Below, piece by piece: positions 53,539 through 62,548 of a stretch of 64,000 nucleotides of DNA. The notes under the pieces are model-generated. The model was given only the letters and a program-made list of their open reading frames with translations, had not been told where the DNA came from and ran no database searches. Source of the DNA: Chloroflexi bacterium UBA6077 (lineage in GTDB: Bacteria; Chloroflexota; UBA6077); assembly GCA_002436065.1 (NCBI GenBank), contig DIXP01000098.1, forward strand, positions 16,420 through 80,419, in the 5' to 3' direction. The translations under genes were made by a program, and so were the position numbers. Each line of letters begins with the position of its first letter. Position 1 is the first letter of the stretch.

Positions 53539-54461
53539 TCGTGCGCAAACTAGTCATAGGCACCCGAGGCAGCGCCCTGGCGATGTGGCAGGCCCGGTGG
53601 GTAGCGGACCAGCTAGCGGCCAGGGCGCCGGGGCTGAGGGTCCGGCTGCAGATTGTGAAGACGGCAGGGGATATCGCGTCTCAGGCGCCCCTGTGGGAGA
53701 TTGGAGGCGGCGGTCTGTTCGTCCGGGAGCTGGAGCGGGCGCTCTTGGACGGGCGGGTTGATCTAGCCGTCCACAGCATGAAGGACCTGCCGGCGGCTAC
53801 CGCCGGCGGACTGGTGGTGGGTGCGGTTCCCCAGCGGTGGGATCCCAGGGACGTCCTGATCTCACGGCACGGGTTGACCCTGCGGGAGTTGCCCGCGAGT
53901 GCTCGGGTCGGAACCAGCAGCGCTCGACGGCGGGCACAGCTCCTGGCCTATCGACGAGATCTGGAGATCGTGCCCCTTCGCGGGAATGTGGACACCCGTC
54001 TGCGGAAGGCCGAGAGTGAGGACCTTGACGCCATCGTTCTGGCGGCAGCGGGGCTGGTGAGGCTGGAGAAGCTGGGCCGAGTGACGGAGTTTCTCTCGCC
54101 GGAGTTGTGCCTGCCCGCCGTTGGGCAGGGGGCCCTGGCCGTGCAACTGAGGGGCCACGATCAAGAAGTTGCGGATGTGGTCGCGCTCCTCGATCACCCA
54201 CCCACCAGGGCCGCCACCGAGGCAGAGCGGGCCTTCCTTCAGGCGCTCGGTGGTGGCTGTCAAGTCCCCGTGGCCGCGCTTTGCGTCGAGGTGGATGGAA
54301 AGCTGGAGATGGACGGACTTGTAGCCAATCCCGAGGGGAGCAAGGTGATGCGAGCGCGGGCATCCGCGCGCGTTGATGAGGCGGGTGAACTGGGGATAGC
54401 GCTGTTCCAGCAGCTGGAATCCCAGGGGGCGGCTGAGTTACTGGCGGAGGTGGAGGAGTGA
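53535..54461 (+). CDS. hemC: Porphobilinogen deaminase
   Basis: 308 residues. VIGTRGSALAMWQARWV, AVHSMKDLP, and the dipyrromethane-cofactor Cys in LGGGCQVPVAA (about residue 243). It joins four porphobilinogens into hydroxymethylbilane. Coupled at both ends by four-base overlaps with the Met8-HemA and CobA-HemD genes. hemB and hemL are absent from the window. Confidence 0.97.
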   Translation: MIVRKLVIGTRGSALAMWQARWVADQLAARAPGLRVRLQIVKTAGDIASQAPLWEIGGGGLFVRELERALLDGRVDLAVHSMKDLPAATAGGLVVGAVPQRWDPRDVLISRHGLTLRELPASARVGTSSARRRAQLLAYRRDLEIVPLRGNVDTRLRKAESEDLDAIVLAAAGLVRLEKLGRVTEFLSPELCLPAVGQGALAVQLRGHDQEVADVVALLDHPPTRAATEAERAFLQALGGGCQVPVAALCVEVDGKLEMDGLVANPEGSKVMRARASARVDEAGELGIALFQQLESQGAAELLAEVEE

Positions 54462-55978
54462 GCGGCAGGGTGTATCTGATCGGCGCGGGACCTGGCGATC
54501 CCGGCCTGCTGACCCAGAAGGGGGCGCAGCTGCTGGGGCAGGCCGAGGTAGTGGTTTACGACCGGCTCGCCAATCCGGTTCTTATCGACAGACATGTCTC
54601 GCCTGGAGCCGAGCGGATCTACGCCGGGAAGGCATCCAACCGCCACGCCCTCAGTCAGGAGGAGATCAACAGCGTCCTGGTCCAGAAGGGGCTGGAGGGC
54701 AAGACAGTCGCGCGCCTCCACGGAGGTGATCCCTTCGTGTTCGGTCGAGGCGGAGAAGAGGCGGCTGCCCTCGTGGCTGCCGGCATCCCCTTTGAGGTCG
54801 TCCCAGGCATCACCTCGGCTATCGCCGCCCCGGCCTACGCCGGCATCCCCGTCACCCATCGCGGCCACAACACCTCCTTCACTGTGGTAACGGGGCACGA
54901 GGATCCTTCCAAGGTCGAGTCGACGATCCAGTGGGAAGGGCTTGCCACCGCGGTCGGAACCCTCGTGTTCCTGATGGGAATGGAGAACCTCGCACTCATC
55001 GTCGAGAGGCTGGTTGCCCATGGTCGCCCGGTTGACACACCTGTAGCCCTCATCCGCTGGGGCACTTGGCCAAAGCAGGAGGTGCTGGTTGGGACGCTGG
55101 CAGACATAGTGAGCAAGGCATCCACAGCAAGCTTCAAGCCACCTGTGGTGATTGTCGTGGGGACTGTCGTGGGACTCCGGTCCCAGCTCCGCTGGTGGGA
55201 CAACCGGCCGCTCTTCGGAAAGCGAGTCCTGGTCACACGCAGCCGCGAGCAGGCAAGCGCCCTTTCATCCCTGCTTCGAGAGCAGGGGGCCGAGCCTGTG
55301 GAGGTGCCTGTGCTGGAGATCGTCCCGCCGGGTTCCTATGACGAGATGGACGCGGCCATCGCGCGCCTCTCAGGCTACGATTGGGTCGTCTTCACGAGTG
55401 CCAACGGGGTGAGGCTGTTCCTCGATCGCCTTCAAGCCCTGGGACGTGACGTGCGAGCCCTTGGGAGTGCCCGACTGGCGGCTATAGGCCCGGCGACGGC
55501 CGATGAGCTGCGGCGCTGCCGGCTGAAGGTGGACCTGGTGCCAGCTGAGTATGTGGCGGAAAGCGTTGCCCGAGAGCTGATTGCCCTGGGCGTGCAGGGG
55601 AAGCGGGTCCTATTGCCGCGTGCGGAGATGGCCCGGGAACTGCTGGCCGACGAGCTGGAGAAGGCAGGAGCCTCTGTAGACAGAGTGGTTAGCTATCGGA
55701 CGGTGCCTGCCGGGGAGATCTCCGGGGTGCGAGGTCAGCTTGAGGCGGGGGAGATCGATGTGGTGACCTTTGCCAGTTCATCCACGGTCAGCTTCCTTGC
55801 TCAGGGATTGGGGAAAGAAGACACCGCATCTCTACTGTCACGGACCTTGGTGGCCTGTATCGGGCCTATCACCGCCGACACTGCACGAGGGCTGGGAATT
55901 CGCGTGGACGTGGTGGCCAAGCAGTACACCGTAGCGGGGTTGGTGGATGCCATCACGGAAGCGATGGGCGGCGGGTGA
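54458..55978 (+). CDS. cobA-hemD: Fusion of uroporphyrinogen-III methyltransferase and uroporphyrinogen-III synthase
   Basis: 506 residues, GTG start overlapping the hemC stop. Residues 1-245 are the SAM methyltransferase: LIGAGPGDPGLLTQKGAQLL, VVYDRLANP, RLHGGDPFVFGRGGEEA and PVTHRG. Residues about 250-506 are HemD: FGKRVLVTRSREQASALSSL, DWVVFTSANGVRLF and a final GVDAITEAM-like helix. It closes hydroxymethylbilane to uroporphyrinogen III and methylates it to precorrin-2, the substrate of the Met8 domain two genes upstream. Confidence 0.95.
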   Translation: MSGRVYLIGAGPGDPGLLTQKGAQLLGQAEVVVYDRLANPVLIDRHVSPGAERIYAGKASNRHALSQEEINSVLVQKGLEGKTVARLHGGDPFVFGRGGEEAAALVAAGIPFEVVPGITSAIAAPAYAGIPVTHRGHNTSFTVVTGHEDPSKVESTIQWEGLATAVGTLVFLMGMENLALIVERLVAHGRPVDTPVALIRWGTWPKQEVLVGTLADIVSKASTASFKPPVVIVVGTVVGLRSQLRWWDNRPLFGKRVLVTRSREQASALSSLLREQGAEPVEVPVLEIVPPGSYDEMDAAIARLSGYDWVVFTSANGVRLFLDRLQALGRDVRALGSARLAAIGPATADELRRCRLKVDLVPAEYVAESVARELIALGVQGKRVLLPRAEMARELLADELEKAGASVDRVVSYRTVPAGEISGVRGQLEAGEIDVVTFASSSTVSFLAQGLGKEDTASLLSRTLVACIGPITADTARGLGIRVDVVAKQYTVAGLVDAITEAMGGG

Positions 55979-56031
55979 GTTGCCGCCTTCGGAAGGTCGC
56001 TCGCACTACATCGGTCGCGGCCCTCGAATCG

Positions 56032-57591
56032 CTAGTAGCCCCGTTCGTCGAATAGGGTGGCGATCAACTGATCCACCGGCACGTAGTCATCGGTGAGCAC
56101 CAGATTCGAGCCCTGCGCCAGATACTCCGCCAGCTCCTCTTGCGGCATTATCATGGTAACCGGCTCATTGCCTCCGCGTAGCTTGGTCAGTTCATCCGTG
56201 AAGCGCTGGGGATCCAGCGGCTCCATTGATGCCACAACGATCAGGGTGTTTTGGCCTGCGGCCTGCCACCCTTTCCCCACGGCTGCCACCGTCACATTGG
56301 GGAAAACCTGCTTGAGTGTGTTGACGTAAGGCCTAAGGAAGGCTCCCCGCCTTGGATTATCTATAATGTTGACCAGGTAGAAGCCGTTGGGTTTCAGAGA
56401 GTCCCGCAGCTTCTGGCTGAACTCCAGGGTAGTCAGGTGGTAGGGAACGGAGAGATCGTTGAAGGCATCGCCCAGGATCAAGTCATATTTGCCCTTGGGC
56501 GCGCCATCGCCGGTGAAGAACATTCGCCCATCCATATTATGGGTTACGATCTTGCTGTCCTGAGGCAGCCCCAATTCCTCGTAGACGACCCTGGTCACAT
56601 CCGGGTCGATCTCGATAACCTCGAGGTTGCTGGTCGGATACACATGTTCCATATATCGGGGGAAGGTATATCCGCCCCCCCCTATAAAGACCGTGTTCAA
56701 GCTCGGCCTTGTCTGAGCCATGTACTCCGTGAAGTCGGCATATACCTTCTCGTAAGCATATTCGAGGTGGGTAGGGTCGTCGAGGGCCACGAAGCTGTGA
56801 ACCAGGTGATCCAGCACCAGCACCCGCACCTGCTTGCCGTTCCCGTTTTCTCCCTGGTCGAAGAAGCGGATGGAGAAGTAATTGCTCTCCTTCCAGTAGG
56901 GGGATGCAAAGGCATCCCTGCTGTTCAGAACGAACCCTGCGGTCAGGGTTGACACGAGCAGCAGCACGGTCACACCGGTGACGGTCACCTTCTCCCTCTT
57001 CCACAACTGCCCAAACGCTACTCCCATCAGTATCAGGATCACCGAGACGCCCGCCACGATCATGCGGGTTCCAAACCAGGAGATCAGCCAGAAACCGGTG
57101 GCGAAGGTCCCGACGATGCTCCCCGCCGTGGACCATGCGTAGATCTTGCCGACGGTGGACCCAGCCCCGGTAAGATCCTTGAGGGTCAGCTTCACCACCA
57201 CCGGCGAGATGGTGCCGAGAAGGCAGGCGGGAAGGAAGAAGACGATGGCCGTCAGGAACGAAATCTTGCCCATCAGCGGGAAGGGCAACGTAAGCGACTT
57301 ATTCCCCACGAAGCCGATTGAGAAGAGGATCGAGAGGCTGGCCAGCCCACCGAGGAGAAACAGGATGCCCAGGGTCTGGCGGTGGGGTGCCCTGTCTGCA
57401 ATACGACCGCCGAGGTAGTTCCCCAGGCTCATACCCGCGAGCACAACCCCGATGATGCTGGTCCAGGTGTAGAGGGACACGCCGATGAATGGCGCCATCA
57501 TCCGCCCAGCCACTAGCTCGATCACCATGGAGCAGGCGCTGGCCACGAACACTATGAAGTATGATGTCCAGACCGTCTTCTTGCCGAACAA
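56032..57591 (-). CDS. Fused membrane / spermidine synthase-like protein
   Basis: 519 residues from TTG 57591, five bases after a perfect aaggagg (minus strand); the frame reaches back 17 more codons. Seven or so N-terminal helices (about 1-215) with an MFS-like GMSLGNYLGGRIADRAPHR loop, then a spermidine synthase-type Rossmann domain: TVFIGGGGYTFPRYM, LEVIEIDPDVTRVV, YDLILGDAFNDLSVP. The amine-binding residues of true SpeE are not all evident, so the transferred group and substrate are uncertain. Confidence 0.87.
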   Translation of the reverse strand: MFGKKTVWTSYFIVFVASACSMVIELVAGRMMAPFIGVSLYTWTSIIGVVLAGMSLGNYLGGRIADRAPHRQTLGILFLLGGLASLSILFSIGFVGNKSLTLPFPLMGKISFLTAIVFFLPACLLGTISPVVVKLTLKDLTGAGSTVGKIYAWSTAGSIVGTFATGFWLISWFGTRMIVAGVSVILILMGVAFGQLWKREKVTVTGVTVLLLVSTLTAGFVLNSRDAFASPYWKESNYFSIRFFDQGENGNGKQVRVLVLDHLVHSFVALDDPTHLEYAYEKVYADFTEYMAQTRPSLNTVFIGGGGYTFPRYMEHVYPTSNLEVIEIDPDVTRVVYEELGLPQDSKIVTHNMDGRMFFTGDGAPKGKYDLILGDAFNDLSVPYHLTTLEFSQKLRDSLKPNGFYLVNIIDNPRRGAFLRPYVNTLKQVFPNVTVAAVGKGWQAAGQNTLIVVASMEPLDPQRFTDELTKLRGGNEPVTMIMPQEELAEYLAQGSNLVLTDDYVPVDQLIATLFDERGY

Positions 57592-57799
57592 GTCATCCTC
57601 CTTCTGATGAGTTACGGGATGAGGGACACGATGCCGTGACAAACCGAAACGCTTTCCACGCTCAACGTCCGACGAATTCTATAGCAATAGGCTGAAGGCT
57701 ACAAGGAGCATAGGTTATCCCCAATCGGTGGATTGGTGTGTACGGGCTCACCCACGGCCGACTCGAAGAGTTCCTTGATCGCACGAAAGGAGCGTATTC

Positions 57800-58162
57800 A
57801 TGAGCACGTCCGGTAGGACGACTGCCAAGAGCTCGCAGGTGACCACCCCAACCGACCGCGAGATCCGGGTTGAACGCATCTTCAACGCGCCCCGGGAGCA
57901 GGTTTGGCGGGCGTTCACCGACCCGAAACTGGTTGCGCAGTGGTGGGGGCGGGGCAATAGAGTCGTAATCGAGAGGATGGAGGTCGAACGTTCGGTCGAG
58001 ACCGCCACGTTCGAGGACCTCGGCGATGGCCGGACGAAGGTCGTCACCACATCGCTGTTCCACACGGCGGAGGAGCGGGATGGAATGCTGAACTCGGGCA
58101 TGGAGGAGGGTCTCAGCGAGAGCTACGCCGCTCTGGACCGGCTGCTCGCCACACTGGACTGA
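57800..58162 (+). CDS. SRPBCC (AHSA1-like) protein with an internal deletion
   Basis: 120 residues; relatives are about 155-165. The N-terminal EIRVERIFNAPREQVWRAFT, then DPKLVAQWWG and the C-terminal VETATFEDLGDGRTKVVTTS, LFHTAEERDGMLNSGM, YAALDRLLA are well preserved. The centre after RMEVER (the GGxWRF...GFEGxY...PPERIV strands) is absent without breaking the frame. ATG with aaaggag upstream. The fold should be incomplete, so this is probably a non-functional or repurposed remnant. Confidence 0.75.
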   Translation: MSTSGRTTAKSSQVTTPTDREIRVERIFNAPREQVWRAFTDPKLVAQWWGRGNRVVIERMEVERSVETATFEDLGDGRTKVVTTSLFHTAEERDGMLNSGMEEGLSESYAALDRLLATLD

Positions 58163-58204
58163 TGGAAGGGGGCGAGTCAGCACAAGCCCAGGAGCTACCC
58201 TGCA

Positions 58205-58316
58205 TGGCACATTGTAGCCGCAGGCTTCAGCCTGCGCGTACTTCGTGGGCAAGTTGCCTCCAGGCTAACTAGCTACGCGCAACCCACAGATTGCGGCTAC
58301 ATTTGTGGAGCCCATC
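58205..58316. repeat. 100-base palindromic interspersed repeat, copy C
   Basis: Inverted relative to copies A and B. It shares with copy A the flanking sequence beyond the palindrome ends (gggctccacaaatgtagcc on one side, ggctacaatgtgcc on the other), so A and C are the closest pair. Confidence 0.8.
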
Positions 58317-58407
58317 TGGCGGATAGACCGCTAGAGGGAAGAGTTGGGCTGACTTCCAGCCCGACTCTCGCACTCCTGGATGCCGGCCCAGGCGAGCCGC
58401 CTCGCCT

Positions 58408-59634
58408 CTACCGTTCGGCTTCTAACACTGGCCTTCCGGCCTCAATCAGCACCCTGTTGTCCAGCATAAAGACGCACTGAACAAGCATCAACAAGCCAGT
58501 CCCCAGGAGCAACCATTCTATCCTGATGAAGTCAGCTACCGGCCCATACACGATCATTGCCGCCGGCATTATGATGCTCGCAATCATTCCCAAGAAGCCA
58601 AATACCCTGCCCTGAAAATCCCCTTCCACCTTCTGCTGCAATAGAACCATGAACGGCGTATTGAAAACCGGCAAGGCAAGCCCAATCACACCCATCAACA
58701 GCAGGTATATCCAGAAGAGAGGGGGGATTCCCAGTGCCAAGGTACAGAGCGCGATGACCAGGTTTGCCAGGATCATCGAGTGAACCTTGTTCTTCAAGCC
58801 ACCCCACGATGCCATCATGACACCACCTATCATCATGCCAATGGCAAACGCAACCTCTGTAGCCGTTAGACGCCACACATCCTCCCCAAAGCTACGGGTG
58901 ACCTGTAGGGGTGTCAAGAACGCCAAGGGCGCGACGAGTATGAAGTAGATAGCGTTGAACAGAAAGATCGTCCTAACGAATGCATGGTTCTTGACGTAGG
59001 CGAAGCCCGCACGCATGTCACCCCAATAGCTGATCGTCTGCTTGTTCGATGCCTTCGCATGAGCAGGTACTCGCACGAATAGCAGGAGAATCGATACTGC
59101 AACGGCCGCAGTGAAGACATCTATGAAGAATATCGCCTCAATCGAAGCCATGGTCAGCAGCGCGCCACCAACCATCGGGGATACCAATATAACCAGCGAT
59201 TGTATAGTGCCGTTCGTTGCGTTCACCCTGGTGAGCTGATCCTCAGGCACAAGCTGCGGAATGAAAGCCCCTATGGCAGGCGTGTGGATGCCTGAACCCA
59301 AAGCACGTATGGCGGATATCACGAAAAGCAGCCATACTGTATCGTATCCCATGGCAAATAGTATAGCCAGGGCAAGCGTTGATACTGCTATCATCGTATC
59401 AGCAAGTACAATGAGTATCTTTCTGTCATAGCGGTCAGCCCATACCCCGCCAAAGGGCGAGATAAGGAAGGTAGGCAAGAAACCGCAGATAATCGCAATG
59501 GTCATCATCACGCCAGACTGTGTTGTCAGCGTGATGTGCCACGTGATCGCATACTGAACCATGAAGGTTCCAAAGAGTGACACAGTCTGGCTGATCAAGA
59601 ACAGAACTGTGTTCTTCTTCCAACTCTCATTCAT
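58408..59634 (-). CDS. MFS efflux transporter (MefA/MFS_3-like)
   Basis: 408 residues from ATG 59634; the frame extends upstream over the amidohydrolase remnant. Twelve hydrophobic segments. FGGVWADRYDRKILIVLADT is the MFS A-loop and VPEDQLTRVNATNGTIQSLV the helix 4-5 motif of macrolide-efflux-like pumps. Base composition is lower in GC and richer in ata/aat codons than its neighbours, so transfer is likely. Its first codons overlap the stop of the remnant (aaATGAATGA). Substrate unknown. Confidence 0.85.
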   Translation of the reverse strand: MNESWKKNTVLFLISQTVSLFGTFMVQYAITWHITLTTQSGVMMTIAIICGFLPTFLISPFGGVWADRYDRKILIVLADTMIAVSTLALAILFAMGYDTVWLLFVISAIRALGSGIHTPAIGAFIPQLVPEDQLTRVNATNGTIQSLVILVSPMVGGALLTMASIEAIFFIDVFTAAVAVSILLLFVRVPAHAKASNKQTISYWGDMRAGFAYVKNHAFVRTIFLFNAIYFILVAPLAFLTPLQVTRSFGEDVWRLTATEVAFAIGMMIGGVMMASWGGLKNKVHSMILANLVIALCTLALGIPPLFWIYLLLMGVIGLALPVFNTPFMVLLQQKVEGDFQGRVFGFLGMIASIIMPAAMIVYGPVADFIRIEWLLLGTGLLMLVQCVFMLDNRVLIEAGRPVLEAER

Positions 59635-60023
59635 TTTCAGGTGACCGACTCCAATACTCCAATCCGAATCCGCACCGATCCACTCCCACTTCGCTGACAA
59701 GCCACCGCAGGGCCGATGGGTTGTGCGTCATTGTGTCGAAGTAGAAGCGACGACAGAGCGCGTCCAAAGGCGTGTCTGTGTTGACGTGAGGCTCTCTCCT
59801 GACCTGCTGGCCGTGGCGCCAGCGGCCCCAAAGATAGGGAGATGCCCCACCGGCATGCGGGAGGCAGGTGTTCAGCCTGGGGCAAGCATCCAAGACGCCA
59901 CCGAACATGAGGCTGATAGCAGCACAAGCCGTGTTCACGGGGTTGCCGACCAGGTTTGTCAGGTAGTAGCTCTTCAGCCGTGCTGCTCCGAGGTTGTCCG
60001 GTTGGTTGGATGTCGATGTTCAT
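59627..60023 (-). pseudogene. Amidohydrolase (ACMSD type) with its centre deleted
   Basis: A start ATG at 60023 (MNIDI, with aaggag upstream, overlapping the ferredoxin gene stop as ATGA) is joined out of frame, at about 60005, to a C-terminal part. That part reads LKSYYLTNLVGNPVNTACAA, FGGVLDACPRLNTCLPHAGG, SPYLWGRWRHG and LVSEVGVDRCGFGLEYW. These match the metal-site half of aminocarboxymuconate-semialdehyde decarboxylase-like amidohydrolases. Roughly 150-200 central codons are missing, and the end is cut by the MFS gene. Confidence 0.7.
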
Positions 60024-60622
60024 TGGTCTGGCTTGCTCCTTTCAGCCATCTTGATCGGACGATCGAAGAAGGGGTTCTTGCCCGTGGCGGAGAGAGGGAT
60101 GCCCAGGATGAGGTCGCTATCGAGGAGGCCCATCTTCCTGGCAGCGGTGCCTATTGAGTACATCATGCGGTTGTCGATGTTCATGTCCGCAGCCGTCCTG
60201 GCCGCGGATCCCAGCGCTACGCCCAGGTCGATCAACTGGAAGGCGCAAATGGGCCCTCGAAAGTCCTCTCCCTCCCGTTTCTCCTGCCTGAAGAACTCAA
60301 TGCAGCCCTCGAACCCACATGCGCCGCAGTCCAGCGGCCGCTGAGCCCTGCGCGGATCGTTCCGGACGCCAACCAGCAGGACCGCCGAGGCTTGCCTGAC
60401 GTTGTCTGCATCCCTCCCGAAGAAGCTGACCTTGCTCCCCTTGTCTGCGCTCCTGGCCTCCATCGCGACCGCTAACGCTTCCAGATCCTCGCCGGTCAGC
60501 ACCAGTGTCTGAATGGAATCGAGCCCCCTCGCCTTCGGAGCAGTGCGTGCTGCCGCAGCCATCAACTGGGCAGCGAGCTTGACCGCTTCCATCTCTGCCT
60601 CCGCGGATCCAATCCTTGCCAT
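60020..60622 (-). CDS. DUF2148 ferredoxin-domain protein
   Basis: 200 residues. LVLTGEDLEALAVAMEARSA, the cysteine cluster RPLDCGACGFEGCIEFF (near residue 100) and ICAFQLIDLGVALGSAARTA are typical of this family from anaerobes. The C-terminal NRMMYSIGTAARKMGLL and GIPLSATGKNPFFDRP are also conserved. It probably binds an iron-sulfur cluster; the function is unknown. It was once coupled to the amidohydrolase now in ruins. Confidence 0.88.
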   Translation of the reverse strand: MARIGSAEAEMEAVKLAAQLMAAAARTAPKARGLDSIQTLVLTGEDLEALAVAMEARSADKGSKVSFFGRDADNVRQASAVLLVGVRNDPRRAQRPLDCGACGFEGCIEFFRQEKREGEDFRGPICAFQLIDLGVALGSAARTAADMNIDNRMMYSIGTAARKMGLLDSDLILGIPLSATGKNPFFDRPIKMAERSKPDQ

Positions 60623-60753
60623 GAAACACTCCTACTTCCACGAATCTACTGTCCCGTCGAGAGGGCTGCGGCCAAGGAATCAGGCTGGTTGCCCATCCCA
60701 ACGAAGTGCTACACAGATGGGTATCTCTACCGGTGAGCCGTCGTGTGCCTCGC

Positions 60754-60759
60754 ATTATA
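60754..60759 (-). promoter_or_regulatory. Candidate -10 box upstream of the DUF2148 gene
   Basis: Minus strand TATAAT about 130 bases before the start codon; no clear -35 box. Confidence 0.3.
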
Positions 60760-60830
60760 GAACAGATGGCCTGCATGCCACGGCTGCCTTTGGTGCCACG
60801 TTGAACCGATGGAGTGATGGAGTTGCATCC

Positions 60831-60859
60831 TTGTCTGTGGCGCCTGTCCACAATACAAT
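60831..60859 (+). promoter_or_regulatory. Promoter of the enoyl-CoA hydratase gene
   Basis: TTGTCT, 17 bases, TACAAT, 45 bases before the GTG start. Confidence 0.55.
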
Positions 60860-60903
60860 AGCGGCATCATCTCCTCCCGACCCCACTTTCTGGAGGTGCG
60901 TCT

Positions 60904-61689
60904 GTGCTGGTAAGTAGGACCGTGCAAGTCGAGCGGCTGGAGCGAGTGCTTCGGGTCACCGTCGACCGGCCCGAGGCGCTGAATGCGGTGAACTCCGAGA
61001 CCCTGGCGGAGTTGATGGGCGCCATGTCCGCCGCGGCAGCCGATAGCTCGGTGCGAGCCGTGATCATCACAGGCGCTGGAGACCAGGCATTCATCGGGGG
61101 GGCCAGCATCAAGGAGATGAGTTGGAAGTCAACCCAGGCCGCGAGACGCTTCGCACGGGAGGGCCATCGGTTGGCACGGCTGATTGAGGAGATGGAGAAG
61201 CCCGTGGTAGCGGCGATTAACGGAGTGGCCCTGGGTGGCGGCCTCGAGCTTGCCCTCGCCTGCGACGTGCGGCTGGCCAGTGATCGGGCAAGGATGGGTG
61301 CCCCTGATATCGGACTGGGGATATGCCCCGGATGGGGAGGGACCATTAGGCTGGCCCGCATCGCCGGGGAAGGCATCGCGCGAGAATTGATCTTCTCCGG
61401 CAGGCTGGTTTCTGCTGAGGAGGCCCTCCGAGTCGGCTTGGTCAACCGTGTCATGCCCCACGAGTCGCTGGCGGCCGAGGCGCTTGACCTGGCCCGCACT
61501 ATGGCCGGCCAGGCGCCCATCGCCATTGCCTACGCCAAGCGGTGCCTGAACGGTGCACGATCGCTGGACATGGACGCCGTTTCTGAACTGGAGGCTGGTC
61601 TCTTCGCTCTCTGCTTCTCCACCGATGATCAAAGAGAGGGCATGTCCGCCTTCGTGGACAAGAGGTCGCCCAACTTCCGGGGACGATAG
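60904..61689 (+). CDS. Enoyl-CoA hydratase/isomerase family protein
   Basis: 261 residues, crotonase fold. GTG start after ggaggtg. Oxyanion-hole motifs are GAGDQAFIGGASIKEM and INGVALGGGLELALACDVRLA; the usual catalytic Glu positions fall in PDIGLGICPGWGGTIRLARI, where only some are acidic (hydratase Glu144 equivalent is Asp/Gly here). It could be a hydratase, isomerase or decarboxylase of acyl-CoA. It stands alone, with no other fatty acid degradation gene nearby. Confidence 0.88.
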   Translation: MLVSRTVQVERLERVLRVTVDRPEALNAVNSETLAELMGAMSAAAADSSVRAVIITGAGDQAFIGGASIKEMSWKSTQAARRFAREGHRLARLIEEMEKPVVAAINGVALGGGLELALACDVRLASDRARMGAPDIGLGICPGWGGTIRLARIAGEGIARELIFSGRLVSAEEALRVGLVNRVMPHESLAAEALDLARTMAGQAPIAIAYAKRCLNGARSLDMDAVSELEAGLFALCFSTDDQREGMSAFVDKRSPNFRGR

Positions 61690-61735
61690 CCGGCAGCTGT
61701 CGGCTGATTGCTGACGGCTGACCGCTGATAGCTCT
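61689..61735 (+). repeat. gctga-type simple repeat
   Basis: Tandem variants of agctg/ggctgatt/gctgacgg between the hydratase stop and thiD. Similar strings occur at about 7257-7289 (before dnaX) and 40853-40880 (before rplK). Confidence 0.5.
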
Positions 61736-61747
61736 AAACGGAGACCA

Positions 61748-62548
61748 ATGATGAAAACCGCTATGACCGTGGCTGGGTCCGATTCCGGAGGCGGTGCCGG
61801 CATTCAGGCCGATCTGAAGACCTTCGCTGCACTCGGCGTGCACGGGACCTCGACCATCACAGCCCTTACCGCTCAGAACACCCTGGGCGTGACGGGCATC
61901 TTTGATTTGCCACCAGCATTTGTGGAGGCCCAGTTCGACGCCATTGCCAGCGACATCGGTGTGGATGCCATGAAGACGGGGATGCTCTTCAGTGCCCCCA
62001 TTATCCATGCCGTGTGTGGAAGGATCAGGCAGTATGGGCTCTCTAATGTAGTCGTGGACCCAGTGATGGTAGCCACCAGCGGAGACCTGCTGCTGCAGGA
62101 GGAGGCCGTGGATGCCATCAAGGGCAGCCTGCTGCCCCTGGCCACGATAGTAACCCCGAATCTGCGGGAGGCGGAGGTGCTGTCGGGGATAGGGATCGAA
62201 GACGACGACGGTATTAGGGAAGCCGCCCGGCGGATCCTCGGCCTCGGGCCTCGTTATGTCCTGCTCAAGGGTGGCCATTCCAGTGGCGACGCGGTGGACT
62301 GGCTGTTCGATGGAAGCGAATTTATACCCTACAGCGCTCCTCGCCTTCAGACCACCAACACACACGGAACCGGCTGCACCCTATCGGCAGCCATAGCGGC
62401 CCTACTTGCCACGGGGCATCCGGTCCCAGCGGCTGTGGCCGGCGCCAAGCAGTACATAACCGCTGCCATCCAGCACGCCTATCCACTGGGTAAGGGCCAC
62501 GGCCCTGTGAACCACCTGTTCGCGCTGCACGAGGGTAGGAACCGATGA
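61748..62548 (+). CDS. thiD: Hydroxymethylpyrimidine/phosphomethylpyrimidine kinase
   Basis: 266 residues. TVAGSDSGGGAGIQADLKTF at the start, KTGMLFSAPIIHAV, VDPVMVATSGDLLL, TPNLREAEVLSG, and the ATP/anion-hole motif NTHGTGCTLSAAIAA. It phosphorylates the pyrimidine precursor of thiamine. The stop overlaps cinA (ATGA). No other thi genes and no TPP riboswitch are seen upstream. Confidence 0.96.
   Translation: MMKTAMTVAGSDSGGGAGIQADLKTFAALGVHGTSTITALTAQNTLGVTGIFDLPPAFVEAQFDAIASDIGVDAMKTGMLFSAPIIHAVCGRIRQYGLSNVVVDPVMVATSGDLLLQEEAVDAIKGSLLPLATIVTPNLREAEVLSGIGIEDDDGIREAARRILGLGPRYVLLKGGHSSGDAVDWLFDGSEFIPYSAPRLQTTNTHGTGCTLSAAIAALLATGHPVPAAVAGAKQYITAAIQHAYPLGKGHGPVNHLFALHEGRNR

Noticed and set aside
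57662..58252. 196-codon minus-strand open frame over the SRPBCC gene
   Set aside because: Its first codons come from the palindromic repeat and the rest is antisense to the SRPBCC gene; no motif support.
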